Below are positions 1 through 5,600 of a stretch of DNA of 7,955 bases, one piece after another. Position 1 is the first letter of the stretch; each line of letters opens with the position of its first letter. Origin of the DNA: UBA2128 sp964534955 (GTDB taxonomy: Bacteria; Fidelibacterota; Marinisomatia; Marinisomatales; UBA2128); the NCBI GenBank assembly GCA_964534955.1, contig CAZHRR010000118.1, forward strand, positions 1-7,955, written 5' to 3'. Under the pieces are notes generated by a model, which was given only the letters and a program-made list of their open reading frames with translations, was not told the DNA's origin and did not search any database. A program made the position numbers and the translations under genes.

Positions 1-366
1 ATAAATTAAGATAATGACTAATAATCGTAAATATTCAACACCTACGGCGTTGGGGGTACTAGGGCAATATTCGTTCTATAGACATTTACTAACGGAGTTG
101 GGCGTGATTGTGGTTGTTTTTCCTATAGACATTCGGTTCCGGAGTATTCAAACACGAATGGAAATCCCGTAGGCTTACAGTCCCGTGCTTTATGTCAGGA
201 GATTGTATGTTAATAGAAACATTGAAAATATCCACAGGATCTACGAAGGAGGCTGTACGGAGGACACTGTGTGTGCCCTTTGGAGAAAACATAAACTCCG
301 TTAAACAGATTGTCAAAAAGTGCAAGCGATTCAGTTCATCTTTAGAACAAAGCCACGAACATTTAA
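1..366. other. Unassigned region upstream of abiEii-like gene
   Basis: No recognisable gene was found here on either strand. A 65-codon ORF (192-389, +) overlaps the next gene by 23 bases, where an AbiEi antitoxin would be expected, but its translation has no recognisable winged-helix or AbiEi features. A 78-codon ORF on the opposite strand (89-325) also looks like chance. The only structure seen is a diverged direct repeat, 76-98 and 123-145. The region may be a degraded antitoxin gene or an integration junction, but nothing shows this directly. Confidence 0.5.
76..145. repeat. Diverged 23-bp direct repeat, 47-bp period
   Basis: CTATAGACATT occurs exactly at 76-86 and again at 123-133. In the same register CGGAGT occurs at 93-98 and 140-145, so the two 23-bp units match at 18 of 23 positions. 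The repeat unit ends there: flanking bases do not align. It could be the remnant of a tandem duplication, a pair of protein-binding sites or part of a recombination site. No function can be assigned. Confidence 0.45.
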
Positions 367-1272
367 ATGCTCAATATACATACTGTTGATCTGTTTGCAT
401 TTCGGAGTGGTATCGTAGACCGTGCCATCGTTGAGCGTGAAGTCATCCTTACCTATGTCTTACAAATTATGAAGGAGAAAAATATAGTTAACCGCTTTGC
501 TTTTAAGGGTGGAACGTGTATTCGCAAGGTGTATCTTGGCTCATCGGGACGTTTTTCAATGGATTTGGATTTTTCTGCAAAGGAAGCGATAGATCCTGAA
601 GATGCAATACTTGATCTTATGGAAGTTTTTAATGAAGAGTATTATGATATTTCATTCCATTTGGATGATGAGTGGCGAATGACGCAAAATGGACTTTCAT
701 TTACTGTTGAACCTAAGTATTCACATGCTTGGAATGAAGCTGGGGGTTTCCAGCTACAAGTTAGTCTCAGAGAACAACCGACACTGGATATCAAAAACAA
801 ACTACTATTACCTCAATCATATTATTCAGATTTGGAGTTTGATCCTCCTTCCATACCGTGCCTTAATATCGTAGAAATAATTGCTGAGAAAATACGCGCT
901 GCCTATCAACGTGCAAAAGTACGGGATCTTTACGATCTCTATTGTTATTCAAAAAAACCCTACAATCGATCATTAGTTAGAACCCTGACTGTTATCAAAT
1001 TATGGCAAGTGCATGATCCGTTCAATCCAGATAATTTTTTTGAAAGATTGCAATCAGAATACTATGATTGGCGTGACCTAAAATCCCTGTTTAACAAGAA
1101 TATAGAAATACGTGAAACTGACATTATTAATGAGACCGTTGCCGCTTATTCTTTCTTACAAGAGCTTGAAGACGATGAAATATTACTTGTTGAGGATGCT
1201 TTAGGTCATCGTCTTCAATCGTTGCACAAGAGTCTTGTTCAAAAATGCAAATCTCTTGATGTTGGGAGGTAG
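367..1272 (+). CDS. AbiEii-type nucleotidyltransferase (toxin-like)
   Basis: This is a DUF1814/AbiEii-family nucleotidyltransferase, the toxin half of type IV AbiE toxin-antitoxin and phage-abortive systems. Relatives such as MenT/AbiEii transfer nucleotides to RNA targets, often tRNA. The core signature is FKGGT (residues 46-50), followed by a segment ending in MDLDF that supplies the metal-binding aspartates D66 and D68. The later family motifs are present: AEKI (K175), then RxxxxRDLYDLY with R186-D187 and D190. The 301-residue length is normal and the active site looks intact. The start at 367 has no good Shine-Dalgarno sequence. No AbiEi partner is recognised within the 366 bases upstream, where it normally sits. 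The gene is AT-richer than the operon downstream (about 28% GC in 601-660 against about 48% in 6481-6540), which hints at acquisition. The family call is firm. The substrate is unknown. Confidence 0.88.
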   Translation: MLNIHTVDLFAFRSGIVDRAIVEREVILTYVLQIMKEKNIVNRFAFKGGTCIRKVYLGSSGRFSMDLDFSAKEAIDPEDAILDLMEVFNEEYYDISFHLDDEWRMTQNGLSFTVEPKYSHAWNEAGGFQLQVSLREQPTLDIKNKLLLPQSYYSDLEFDPPSIPCLNIVEIIAEKIRAAYQRAKVRDLYDLYCYSKKPYNRSLVRTLTVIKLWQVHDPFNPDNFFERLQSEYYDWRDLKSLFNKNIEIRETDIINETVAAYSFLQELEDDEILLVEDALGHRLQSLHKSLVQKCKSLDVGR

Positions 1273-1342
1273 CAGAATATTGGTCAAAACTGGTGAGTTT
1301 CCCCTCTACAAGCGCAAGCACCTTCTCAAGGTTTGACTAAAA

Positions 1343-1375
1343 AAGTGCCCGGCAATTCTGAAGTGCTGGGTACTT
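1343..1375 (-). terminator. Hairpin terminator, best oriented for minus strand
   Basis: The arms 1343-1354 and 1364-1375 pair over 12 bp with two G-U pairs around a 9-nt loop. An A6 run (1339-1344) abuts the left arm. Read on the - strand this is a GC-rich hairpin followed by U6, a textbook intrinsic terminator. On the + strand it is followed only by ACTT, so it would end abiEii transcripts less efficiently. No - strand gene is seen nearby, so it may simply insulate the neighbouring transcription units. Confidence 0.5.
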
Positions 1376-1395
1376 AAGACATCAAGACTTTTAAT

Positions 1396-1424
1396 TTGCT
1401 AAGTAAGTGAGTACTCACTATATT
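1396..1424 (+). promoter_or_regulatory. Candidate sigma70-like promoter for tetR-crp cluster
   Basis: TTGCTA (1396-1401) and TATATT (1419-1424) are separated by exactly 17 bp, a near-consensus -35/-10 arrangement. They lie 17 bases upstream of the TetR start codon. The spacer contains the palindrome at 1406-1419, so a bound repressor would occlude RNA polymerase. The promoter is inferred from sequence alone. Confidence 0.5.
1406..1419. promoter_or_regulatory. Perfect 14-bp palindrome, likely TetR operator
   Basis: AGTGAGTACTCACT is a perfect palindrome 22 bp before the TetR start. It fills most of the spacer between the candidate -35 and -10 boxes and touches the -10. Size, symmetry and position are as expected for a TetR-family dimer site, so negative autoregulation is the natural reading. 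No second copy was noticed in the window. Confidence 0.65.
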
Positions 1425-1441
1425 AATTATAGGTCACTGCT

Positions 1442-2053
1442 ATGGCATTAAAACGAATGAAACGGGAAGAGAGAATAGAACAGATCCTGAAATGTACGCT
1501 TGATCTGATCGGACAGAAGTCCATTGATTCCATCCGCACAGCGGAGATTGCGGCTGCGGCGGGAATTACCGAGGGAGCCCTCTTCAAGTATTTTTCGACT
1601 AAAGACGAAATTTTCGAGAGTATTATGAGTCGCTATATTGGCACCAGTCATCCACTGCGGACTGCCGAGGAAATTGAGACGGTTGAGCAGTTTCGCCAAT
1701 TTATTGATGATTACCTCTCCAGTATGATTACACCTACACCGCAACGCATAGCATACTTACGTCTGCTTCTTCAGATCAGCATGGCCCGGCATGAACTTGC
1801 ATTCAGGAAATACGAGCAGGTTGTGGATGGATTCTGGTTAGTAACGGAGAATCGAATCGAATACGGGAAGCGGCATTGGGGCTTCCGTAAGGATGTAGAT
1901 GCCGCTACTCAGTCACGACTTCTCCATCTGTCGCTGCTCATGTTCTTTATGGAACAGGAGGTATTCGATGCCAAGTCCATTGAAGCTTTTGACATGAACA
2001 AAGTAAAGAAGACTGTCATTGATAACTTTTTCCATATTCTTCAGGAGATATAG
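1442..2053 (+). CDS. TetR/AcrR-family transcriptional repressor
   Basis: This is a 203-residue DNA-binding regulator of the TetR/AcrR family. The N-terminal helix-turn-helix covers roughly residues 31-54 and shows the classic pattern IRTAEIAAAAGITEGALFKYF followed by STKDEIF. The rest is an all-helical ligand-binding and dimerisation domain with no recognisable ligand motif. The length is typical. The start at 1442 gives a standard N terminus, though an ATG at 1457 is also possible because the Shine-Dalgarno region is weak. Its own promoter region carries a perfect palindrome, so it probably represses itself and the genes transcribed with it. The Crp/Fnr gene begins 3 bases after its stop, so the two regulators are very likely cotranscribed. 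The inducer is unknown. Redox-active or metal stress is a guess from the neighbours. Confidence 0.92.
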   Translation: MALKRMKREERIEQILKCTLDLIGQKSIDSIRTAEIAAAAGITEGALFKYFSTKDEIFESIMSRYIGTSHPLRTAEEIETVEQFRQFIDDYLSSMITPTPQRIAYLRLLLQISMARHELAFRKYEQVVDGFWLVTENRIEYGKRHWGFRKDVDAATQSRLLHLSLLMFFMEQEVFDAKSIEAFDMNKVKKTVIDNFFHILQEI

Positions 2054-2056
2054 CTC

Positions 2057-2734
2057 ATGGGTGAAAAAACAAAACTGTGGTATTTGCAGAATTTCAACCT
2101 TTTTGCGGGTATGAAAGATAAGTCCATGGAAGAAATGAGTAAGATGACGAGTATGAGATCTTCAGGTAAAAAGGAGATCATATATTTCCCGGATGAACCC
2201 AGCAATACGATCTATTTCCTGAAAGAGGGGAAAGTAAAGTTGTCGCGTATTTCTGCTGACGGCCAGACGACAACTCTCCACCTCGTGGGTCCCGGAGAAA
2301 TCTTCGGAGAAAGCGCCATTCTCGGCCAGGAAAAACGTGAGAATTTTGCTGAGGTCGTCGAAGACGCAGTTATTTGCTCCATTCATAAGGAACAGTTCCA
2401 AGAAGTGATTTCCATGAATCCTGAACTGAATTTGAGCATAACCAAGTTTATCGGTTTTCGTATGAGACGAATTCAAGCACAGGTTGAGGATCTTGTTTTC
2501 AAGACAGCAAGGGAGAGGGTGGAGTCGTTCATCAAACGTTATGTAAAAGACTTTGGAAAGGAGATGATTGACGGACCGGTGGTGCGTCCTTTTCTTACTC
2601 ATCAGGAGATAGCCAATCTCACCGCAACAACACGGCAGACCGCAAGCACTATTTTGAATAATCTTGTTCGTGAGGGCAAGATCAAATATACACGAAGATT
2701 TTTAAAGGTATCCTCGAACGAATGGCTGGAATAA
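2057..2734 (+). CDS. Crp/Fnr-family transcriptional regulator
   Basis: This 225-residue regulator has an N-terminal cyclic-nucleotide-binding-like beta-barrel (about residues 12-128) with EGKVKL and GPGEIFGESAILG. A long dimerisation helix follows (about 128-165), then a C-terminal winged helix (about 178-220) with TTRQTASTILNNL as the recognition helix. It has one cysteine (C107), so it cannot carry an FNR-type [4Fe-4S] cluster. The pocket segment GESAILGQEKRENFAE only loosely resembles the cAMP-binding RS signature, so the effector is open. AGGAGA at 2043-2048 gives a good ribosome-binding site 8 bases before the ATG, placed inside the end of the tetR-like gene. Pairing with TetR suggests dual-input control of the redox genes downstream. 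Direct targets cannot be read from the sequence. Confidence 0.92.
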   Translation: MGEKTKLWYLQNFNLFAGMKDKSMEEMSKMTSMRSSGKKEIIYFPDEPSNTIYFLKEGKVKLSRISADGQTTTLHLVGPGEIFGESAILGQEKRENFAEVVEDAVICSIHKEQFQEVISMNPELNLSITKFIGFRMRRIQAQVEDLVFKTARERVESFIKRYVKDFGKEMIDGPVVRPFLTHQEIANLTATTRQTASTILNNLVREGKIKYTRRFLKVSSNEWLE

Positions 2735-2741
2735 GCGAATT

Positions 2742-2757
2742 GTCTGTCAGACGACAG
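2742..2757. promoter_or_regulatory. Short overlapping inverted repeats after crp/fnr gene
   Basis: GTCTG-T-CAGAC (2742-2752) is an 11-bp odd-centred palindrome. It overlaps a second inverted repeat, CTGTC-AGAC-GACAG (2744-2757). Both lie in the 57-bp gap between the Crp/Fnr gene and the thioredoxin-like gene. They could be a regulator site or a weak RNA hairpin. They do not match the FNR (TTGAT-N4-ATCAA) consensus and have no U-tract. Confidence 0.25.
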
Positions 2758-2791
2758 TTGCCGGAAGCGCTTTACCTTAAGCTCTGGCAGG

Positions 2792-3112
2792 ATGAACAGT
2801 CGCAATTCAAACAGTCAAACCATAGCGATTCAACTCTTCGTGCAGGAAGATTGTCCTTCCTGTCGGCAAGTGGAGCGTGATCTTGAACACTACTGTGGAC
2901 AGCGGCCGTTCTTGGAGCTTAACGTGCTGGATCTTGCTGATGGACATAGAACGCCGAATGGAAGGATGGTTTACATTACGCCGGCTCTCTGGGTTAATGG
3001 CAGTCTATGGTCTTTCGGCCCGCTCAATCTCGAACGCTTTCATAGAAGATTAAAGCGGTTGTTGACAGATGATGCGGTGTCCAGCAGACATAATGCAGGG
3101 AGGTTATCATGA
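2792..3112 (+). CDS. Small thioredoxin/glutaredoxin-like protein (CPSC)
   Basis: This 106-residue protein begins with a beta strand (IAIQLFV, 11-17), then the redox motif C21-P-S-C24 at the start of a helix, and a likely cis-proline loop ITPALWVNG (T63-P64). That order is the thioredoxin-fold signature, closest to the glutaredoxin-like group. There is no signal peptide, so it is probably cytoplasmic. It may reduce disulfides or pass electrons within the cluster. The ATG at 2792 is preceded directly by GGCAGG, too close for an ideal ribosome-binding site, and no better ATG lies upstream before the Crp/Fnr stop. The last codons overlap the next gene by 4 bases (ATGA). The C-terminal 15 residues are polar and outside the fold. 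Confidence 0.75.
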   Translation: MNSRNSNSQTIAIQLFVQEDCPSCRQVERDLEHYCGQRPFLELNVLDLADGHRTPNGRMVYITPALWVNGSLWSFGPLNLERFHRRLKRLLTDDAVSSRHNAGRLS

Positions 3113-3534
3113 AATTCAATACACAGAAAGTAGTTATTGCGGGTTTAGCAGGCACAGTGGCAATGACCATGTTGATGCTGATAGGACCGATGATGGGCAT
3201 ACCAAAAATGGATATGGGGAATATGCTGGGTAAAATGAATCCAATCATGGAATTACCATACTCCATGGGCTGGGTGATGCACTTCATCATCGGCATCGTT
3301 CTGACCGGGATCTACGCTGGATTTTTTGGCAACATTCTGCCTTCTTCGGGATGGAGGAAAGGGCTGCTCTATGGAATCATCCCGTTTTTCGTGGCACAGC
3401 TGATGGTTATGCCTATGATGGGAGCAGGTATCTTCTCAATGAATGCTGCAGCTCCATTTCTTATGGTGTTAGGGAGTTTCATGGGACATCTGGTATTTGG
3501 TGGAATTACCGGACTTGTCTATGGTGACGGCTAA
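3109..3534 (+). CDS. Methionine-rich four-helix membrane protein (DUF6789-like)
   Basis: This 141-residue integral membrane protein has about four hydrophobic segments (about 7-27, 52-74, 84-104 and 113-138). The N-terminal pattern AGLAGTVAMTMLMLIGPMMG followed by IPKMDMGNMLG resembles the uncharacterised DUF6789 family. That assignment is from memory and unconfirmed. Twenty of 141 residues (14%) are methionine. Many lie in PMMG, IPKMDMGNM and MPMMG stretches, which could coordinate Cu(I) or another soft metal, but no metal role is demonstrated. The start has a strong ribosome-binding site, GGGAGG at 3098-3103. The gene overlaps the thioredoxin-like gene by 4 bases, so the two are translationally coupled. 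Function unknown. Confidence 0.7.
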   Translation: MKFNTQKVVIAGLAGTVAMTMLMLIGPMMGIPKMDMGNMLGKMNPIMELPYSMGWVMHFIIGIVLTGIYAGFFGNILPSSGWRKGLLYGIIPFFVAQLMVMPMMGAGIFSMNAAAPFLMVLGSFMGHLVFGGITGLVYGDG

Positions 3535-3579
3535 ACTTTGCAATCAGATCTATGAGTAGAGGGAATAAGGTGGAGGCGT

Positions 3580-3585
3580 TATAAT
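3580..3585 (+). promoter_or_regulatory. Candidate -10 box for second gene run
   Basis: TATAAT matches the sigma70 -10 consensus exactly and lies 68 bases before the AhpD-like start, but no convincing -35 element is seen at 16-18 bp. It may be a weak or activator-dependent promoter, possibly a Crp/Fnr target. It could equally be chance in AT-rich DNA. Confidence 0.3.
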
Positions 3586-3613
3586 GGGGAATCAGGAGCG
3601 ATTAAATTCCCCA
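3585..3613. repeat. 8-bp perfect inverted repeat (hairpin)
   Basis: TGGGGAAT and ATTCCCCA flank a 13-nt loop. The stem can be extended past one bulged base through AAT/ATT pairing. It lies at the likely 5' end of the transcript of the second gene run and just upstream of the competing CCCCATT at 3626-3632. It could be an operator, an mRNA-stability hairpin or a weak terminator. Confidence 0.4.
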
Positions 3614-3653
3614 ATTACCGCCATCCCCCATTGAATGACCAATAAATCCAATC

Positions 3654-4223
3654 ATGCCTAGAATCAAAGTTATAACTGATAGTGAAGCATCCAGTGAACT
3701 GAAAGCGCTTTACGAACGTATCGGAATAGAACGGGGAGGTGTAGCAGACGTACTTAAAATTCATTCACTTTTACCTGAGACCCTGCGAGATCACTTTAAT
3801 CTCTACTACACACTCATGTTCGATCTCAGACGGACTGGGCTGAAGAGAGATCTCCTGGAATCAATAGCGCTCGTTGTGTCCGCTGCCAATCGTTGTGATT
3901 ACTGCGTTGCTCACCATAGTGAGCCTCTTCAACGGTTGATGAAGGATAAGGAACTTGTGGATGCTATCCGATGGCTGGATTGGTCGTTTCTGATAGATCA
4001 TATGGATGAACGGACTTATGCGGTCTTGAGATTGGCTCACAAGATTACAATTGAACCTGCAGAGGTAAACGATAACGATATTGATGAGCTAAAGGAAATG
4101 GATTACAGCGATGATCAGATTCTGCAGATCGTGTTACTGACTAACTACTTCAATTTTGTGAATAGGAATGTGCTGGCTCTTGGGGTGGAGTTGGAGAGGG
4201 ACTACAAAGAGACGACACAATAG
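3654..4223 (+). CDS. AhpD-like peroxidase-related protein (CMD family)
   Basis: This 189-residue protein belongs to the carboxymuconolactone decarboxylase/AhpD-like superfamily, in the peroxidase-related subgroup. AhpD proteins use a CxxC pair to reduce peroxides or to recycle peroxiredoxins. The catalytic signature is complete: E69, then C81-D-Y-C84, then H88, with ALVVSAANRCDYCVAHH matching the family core. The N-terminal MPRIKVITDSEA is the usual start for this subgroup. No Shine-Dalgarno sequence is seen before the ATG at 3654. It heads the second gene run, 21 bases before the DUF547 coding start, and sits three genes from the HMA selenoprotein candidate. AhpD-like proteins are themselves known to occur as selenoproteins in other organisms, but here both positions are ordinary cysteine codons. 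A role in peroxide or thiol redox metabolism is inferred. Confidence 0.88.
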   Translation: MPRIKVITDSEASSELKALYERIGIERGGVADVLKIHSLLPETLRDHFNLYYTLMFDLRRTGLKRDLLESIALVVSAANRCDYCVAHHSEPLQRLMKDKELVDAIRWLDWSFLIDHMDERTYAVLRLAHKITIEPAEVNDNDIDELKEMDYSDDQILQIVLLTNYFNFVNRNVLALGVELERDYKETTQ

Positions 4224-4244
4224 CCAACTTTGTAGATAATCTTA

Positions 4245-5063
4245 GTGGTTCTAATTATTCCGACAGTAGTAATTTTTCTCGCTTACCAAGATTCGTATCA
4301 GTTCGTAGATGGAAACGATATGTTGATATTATCTGGTGGTATTAATGGAGATGTTATGGAGAAGACTGAATCTCTCGACGGGGTATTTATTGAATTTGTA
4401 AATGAACAAGGTGGTGCAGACTATGATGCTCTCAGGGAGAATCCATCTCATCTCGACATGTTTTTGAAGTTTTTAGAGAAAGTGAGCCCAGAGAGTCACC
4501 CGGAAAAATTCGCCACAGAAAATGATGCTAAAGCATACTGGATAAACGCGTATAACACCCTTGTCATGAAGGCCATAGTAGAGAACCCAGGAATAACGAG
4601 TGTGAAGAACTTAGGCTGGGGGATGGGGCTCTTTTGGCGAAATAAGTATATGGTTGGTGGTGAGCGAATGACCTTAAATCATATCGAACATGAGATTCTT
4701 CGAAAGGTATACGGCGATCCCAGGATTCACTTTGCCATAAACTGCGGTTCCCAAAGCTGTCCTCCGTTGGGAAAGAGAATATTCAGGGGAGATGATCTGG
4801 ACAAACGGCTTGAAGAGAAGACAGTTCAGTTTATTAATAATACTGTGAATGTTGCAGTTAATCATGAGGAGAAAACCGTACGGCTCTCCCGTATTTTCAA
4901 ATGGTACAAAAAAGATTTCGAAGCTGTCAGCGAAAGTGTACTGCATTATGTCTTGCAGTACCTTGACGGAGTTTCCGACTCTGAAAGGGAAGAAATAATT
5001 GTTAACTATCAAGTCCAGTATTTCAATTACGATTGGAATTTAAACTCGCTGGATGGACGATAA
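4245..5063 (+). CDS. DUF547-domain protein, possibly membrane-anchored
   Basis: This is a DUF547 family member of unknown biochemical function. The conserved blocks are DALRENPSHLDMFL (61-74), YWINAYNTL (98-106), the HFAINCGSQSCPPL block with C167 and C172 (162-175) and a C-terminal QVQYFNYDWNLN (256-267). Such proteins usually carry a signal peptide. Here the ORF starts at a GTG (4245) with no clear ribosome-binding site, giving VLIIPTVVIFLAY as a short hydrophobic segment without the usual positive charges. ATG codons at 4320 and 4356 are alternatives. The latter is preceded by GGAG at 4347 and would give a cytoplasmic protein. An in-frame TAG at 4233 rules out a longer start. The next gene begins 3 bases after the stop. 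The family call is firm. Start and location are unsure. Confidence 0.8.
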   Translation: MVLIIPTVVIFLAYQDSYQFVDGNDMLILSGGINGDVMEKTESLDGVFIEFVNEQGGADYDALRENPSHLDMFLKFLEKVSPESHPEKFATENDAKAYWINAYNTLVMKAIVENPGITSVKNLGWGMGLFWRNKYMVGGERMTLNHIEHEILRKVYGDPRIHFAINCGSQSCPPLGKRIFRGDDLDKRLEEKTVQFINNTVNVAVNHEEKTVRLSRIFKWYKKDFEAVSESVLHYVLQYLDGVSDSEREEIIVNYQVQYFNYDWNLNSLDGR

Positions 5064-5066
5064 TTT

Positions 5067-5600
5067 ATGCGGTTACAGCTTGGACAGAAGGCACCACTGT
5101 TTTCCGTGGTGGACAGTTCCGGAAATAATGTTTCGCTTGAAGCTCTGAGGGGTAGGAAAGTACTGCTGTCGTTTTTCCGCTACGCCTCCTGCCCGTTCTG
5201 CAATCTGCGTGTGCACCATTTAAGTCAATGGTATGAAGAATGGCATGCTCGTGGACTGAACATGCTGGCAGTGTTTGAGTCACCAGCAGCATCGATTGCT
5301 AAGCGCGTAGGCAAACAAGGACCACCGTTTACGATCGTTCCTGATCCATCACTTGACCTGTACCGTCTCTACGGTGTAGAATCATCCTGGTTCAGGTTTT
5401 TGCTGTCGGGACTGCTTATCTTGAAACCTGTTCTCAGTGGATTCCTGCCAGGGAAAATGGAGGGGAATAAAGCCATCCTTCCTGCCGATTTCCTCATTGA
5501 CGAAAATGGAGTGGTTCAATTGGCTTACTACGGTGGTAATCTGGGAGATCATATCCCGATTTCAAGAATCGAATCATTCATTGAGGGAGAGAAACTATGA
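5067..5600 (+). CDS. Peroxiredoxin-like (AhpC/TSA) protein with CPFC
   Basis: This 177-residue thioredoxin-fold protein is of the AhpC/TSA peroxiredoxin-like class. It opens with GQKAPLFSVVDSSGNNVSLEAL (6-27), a typical peroxiredoxin N terminus. SFFRYASCPFCNLRVH follows, with the active CPFC pair C42/C45, then FLIDENGVVQLAYYGG (142-157), the usual C-terminal strand. An insert around 106-130 (WFRFLLSGLLILKPVLSGF) is hydrophobic and may contact a membrane. In related peroxiredoxin-like families the first cysteine is sometimes selenocysteine (SelL-type). Here both are Cys codons. No signal peptide is seen. It follows the DUF547 gene by 3 bases, and its stop overlaps the HMA-gene ATG (ATGA), so the redox partners are probably made together. 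Substrate unknown. Confidence 0.85.
   Translation: MRLQLGQKAPLFSVVDSSGNNVSLEALRGRKVLLSFFRYASCPFCNLRVHHLSQWYEEWHARGLNMLAVFESPAASIAKRVGKQGPPFTIVPDPSLDLYRLYGVESSWFRFLLSGLLILKPVLSGFLPGKMEGNKAILPADFLIDENGVVQLAYYGGNLGDHIPISRIESFIEGEKL

Larger units (their letters stand above)
1273..1441. other. Intergenic region with hairpin and tetR promoter
   Basis: This 169-bp gap separates the AT-rich abiEii-like gene from the regulator-headed cluster. It contains a 12-bp-stem hairpin (1343-1375), a sigma70-like promoter (1396-1424) and an operator-like palindrome (1406-1419). No coding sequence is seen. Confidence 0.6.
3535..3653. other. 119-bp gap with TATAAT box and hairpin
   Basis: This gap splits the regulator cluster from the second gene run. 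It has a perfect -10 consensus TATAAT (3580-3585), but the expected -35 region (about 3557-3562, TAGAGG) is poor. Overlapping the -10 is an inverted repeat, TGGGGAAT (3585-3592) with ATTCCCCA (3606-3613). AATGGGG (3583-3589) could instead pair with CCCCATT (3626-3632). The hairpin lacks a U-tract, so it is not a strong terminator. Confidence 0.4.

Noticed and set aside
33..103. Integron attC site (ATTCAAC at 33-39 and GTTGGGC at 97-103)
   Set aside because: The two boxes fit the loose RYYYAAC/GTTRRRY pattern but are not complementary at their outer bases, the inner L boxes do not pair, and no second site is seen after the abiEii-like gene.
192..389. 65-codon ORF as an AbiEi antitoxin
   Set aside because: Position is suggestive but the length is far short of AbiEi and no winged-helix or family motif is visible, so it is not listed as a gene.
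2742..2757. FNR or CRP binding site between the crp/fnr and thioredoxin-like genes
   Set aside because: The inverted repeats do not match TTGAT-N4-ATCAA or TGTGA-N6-TCACA.
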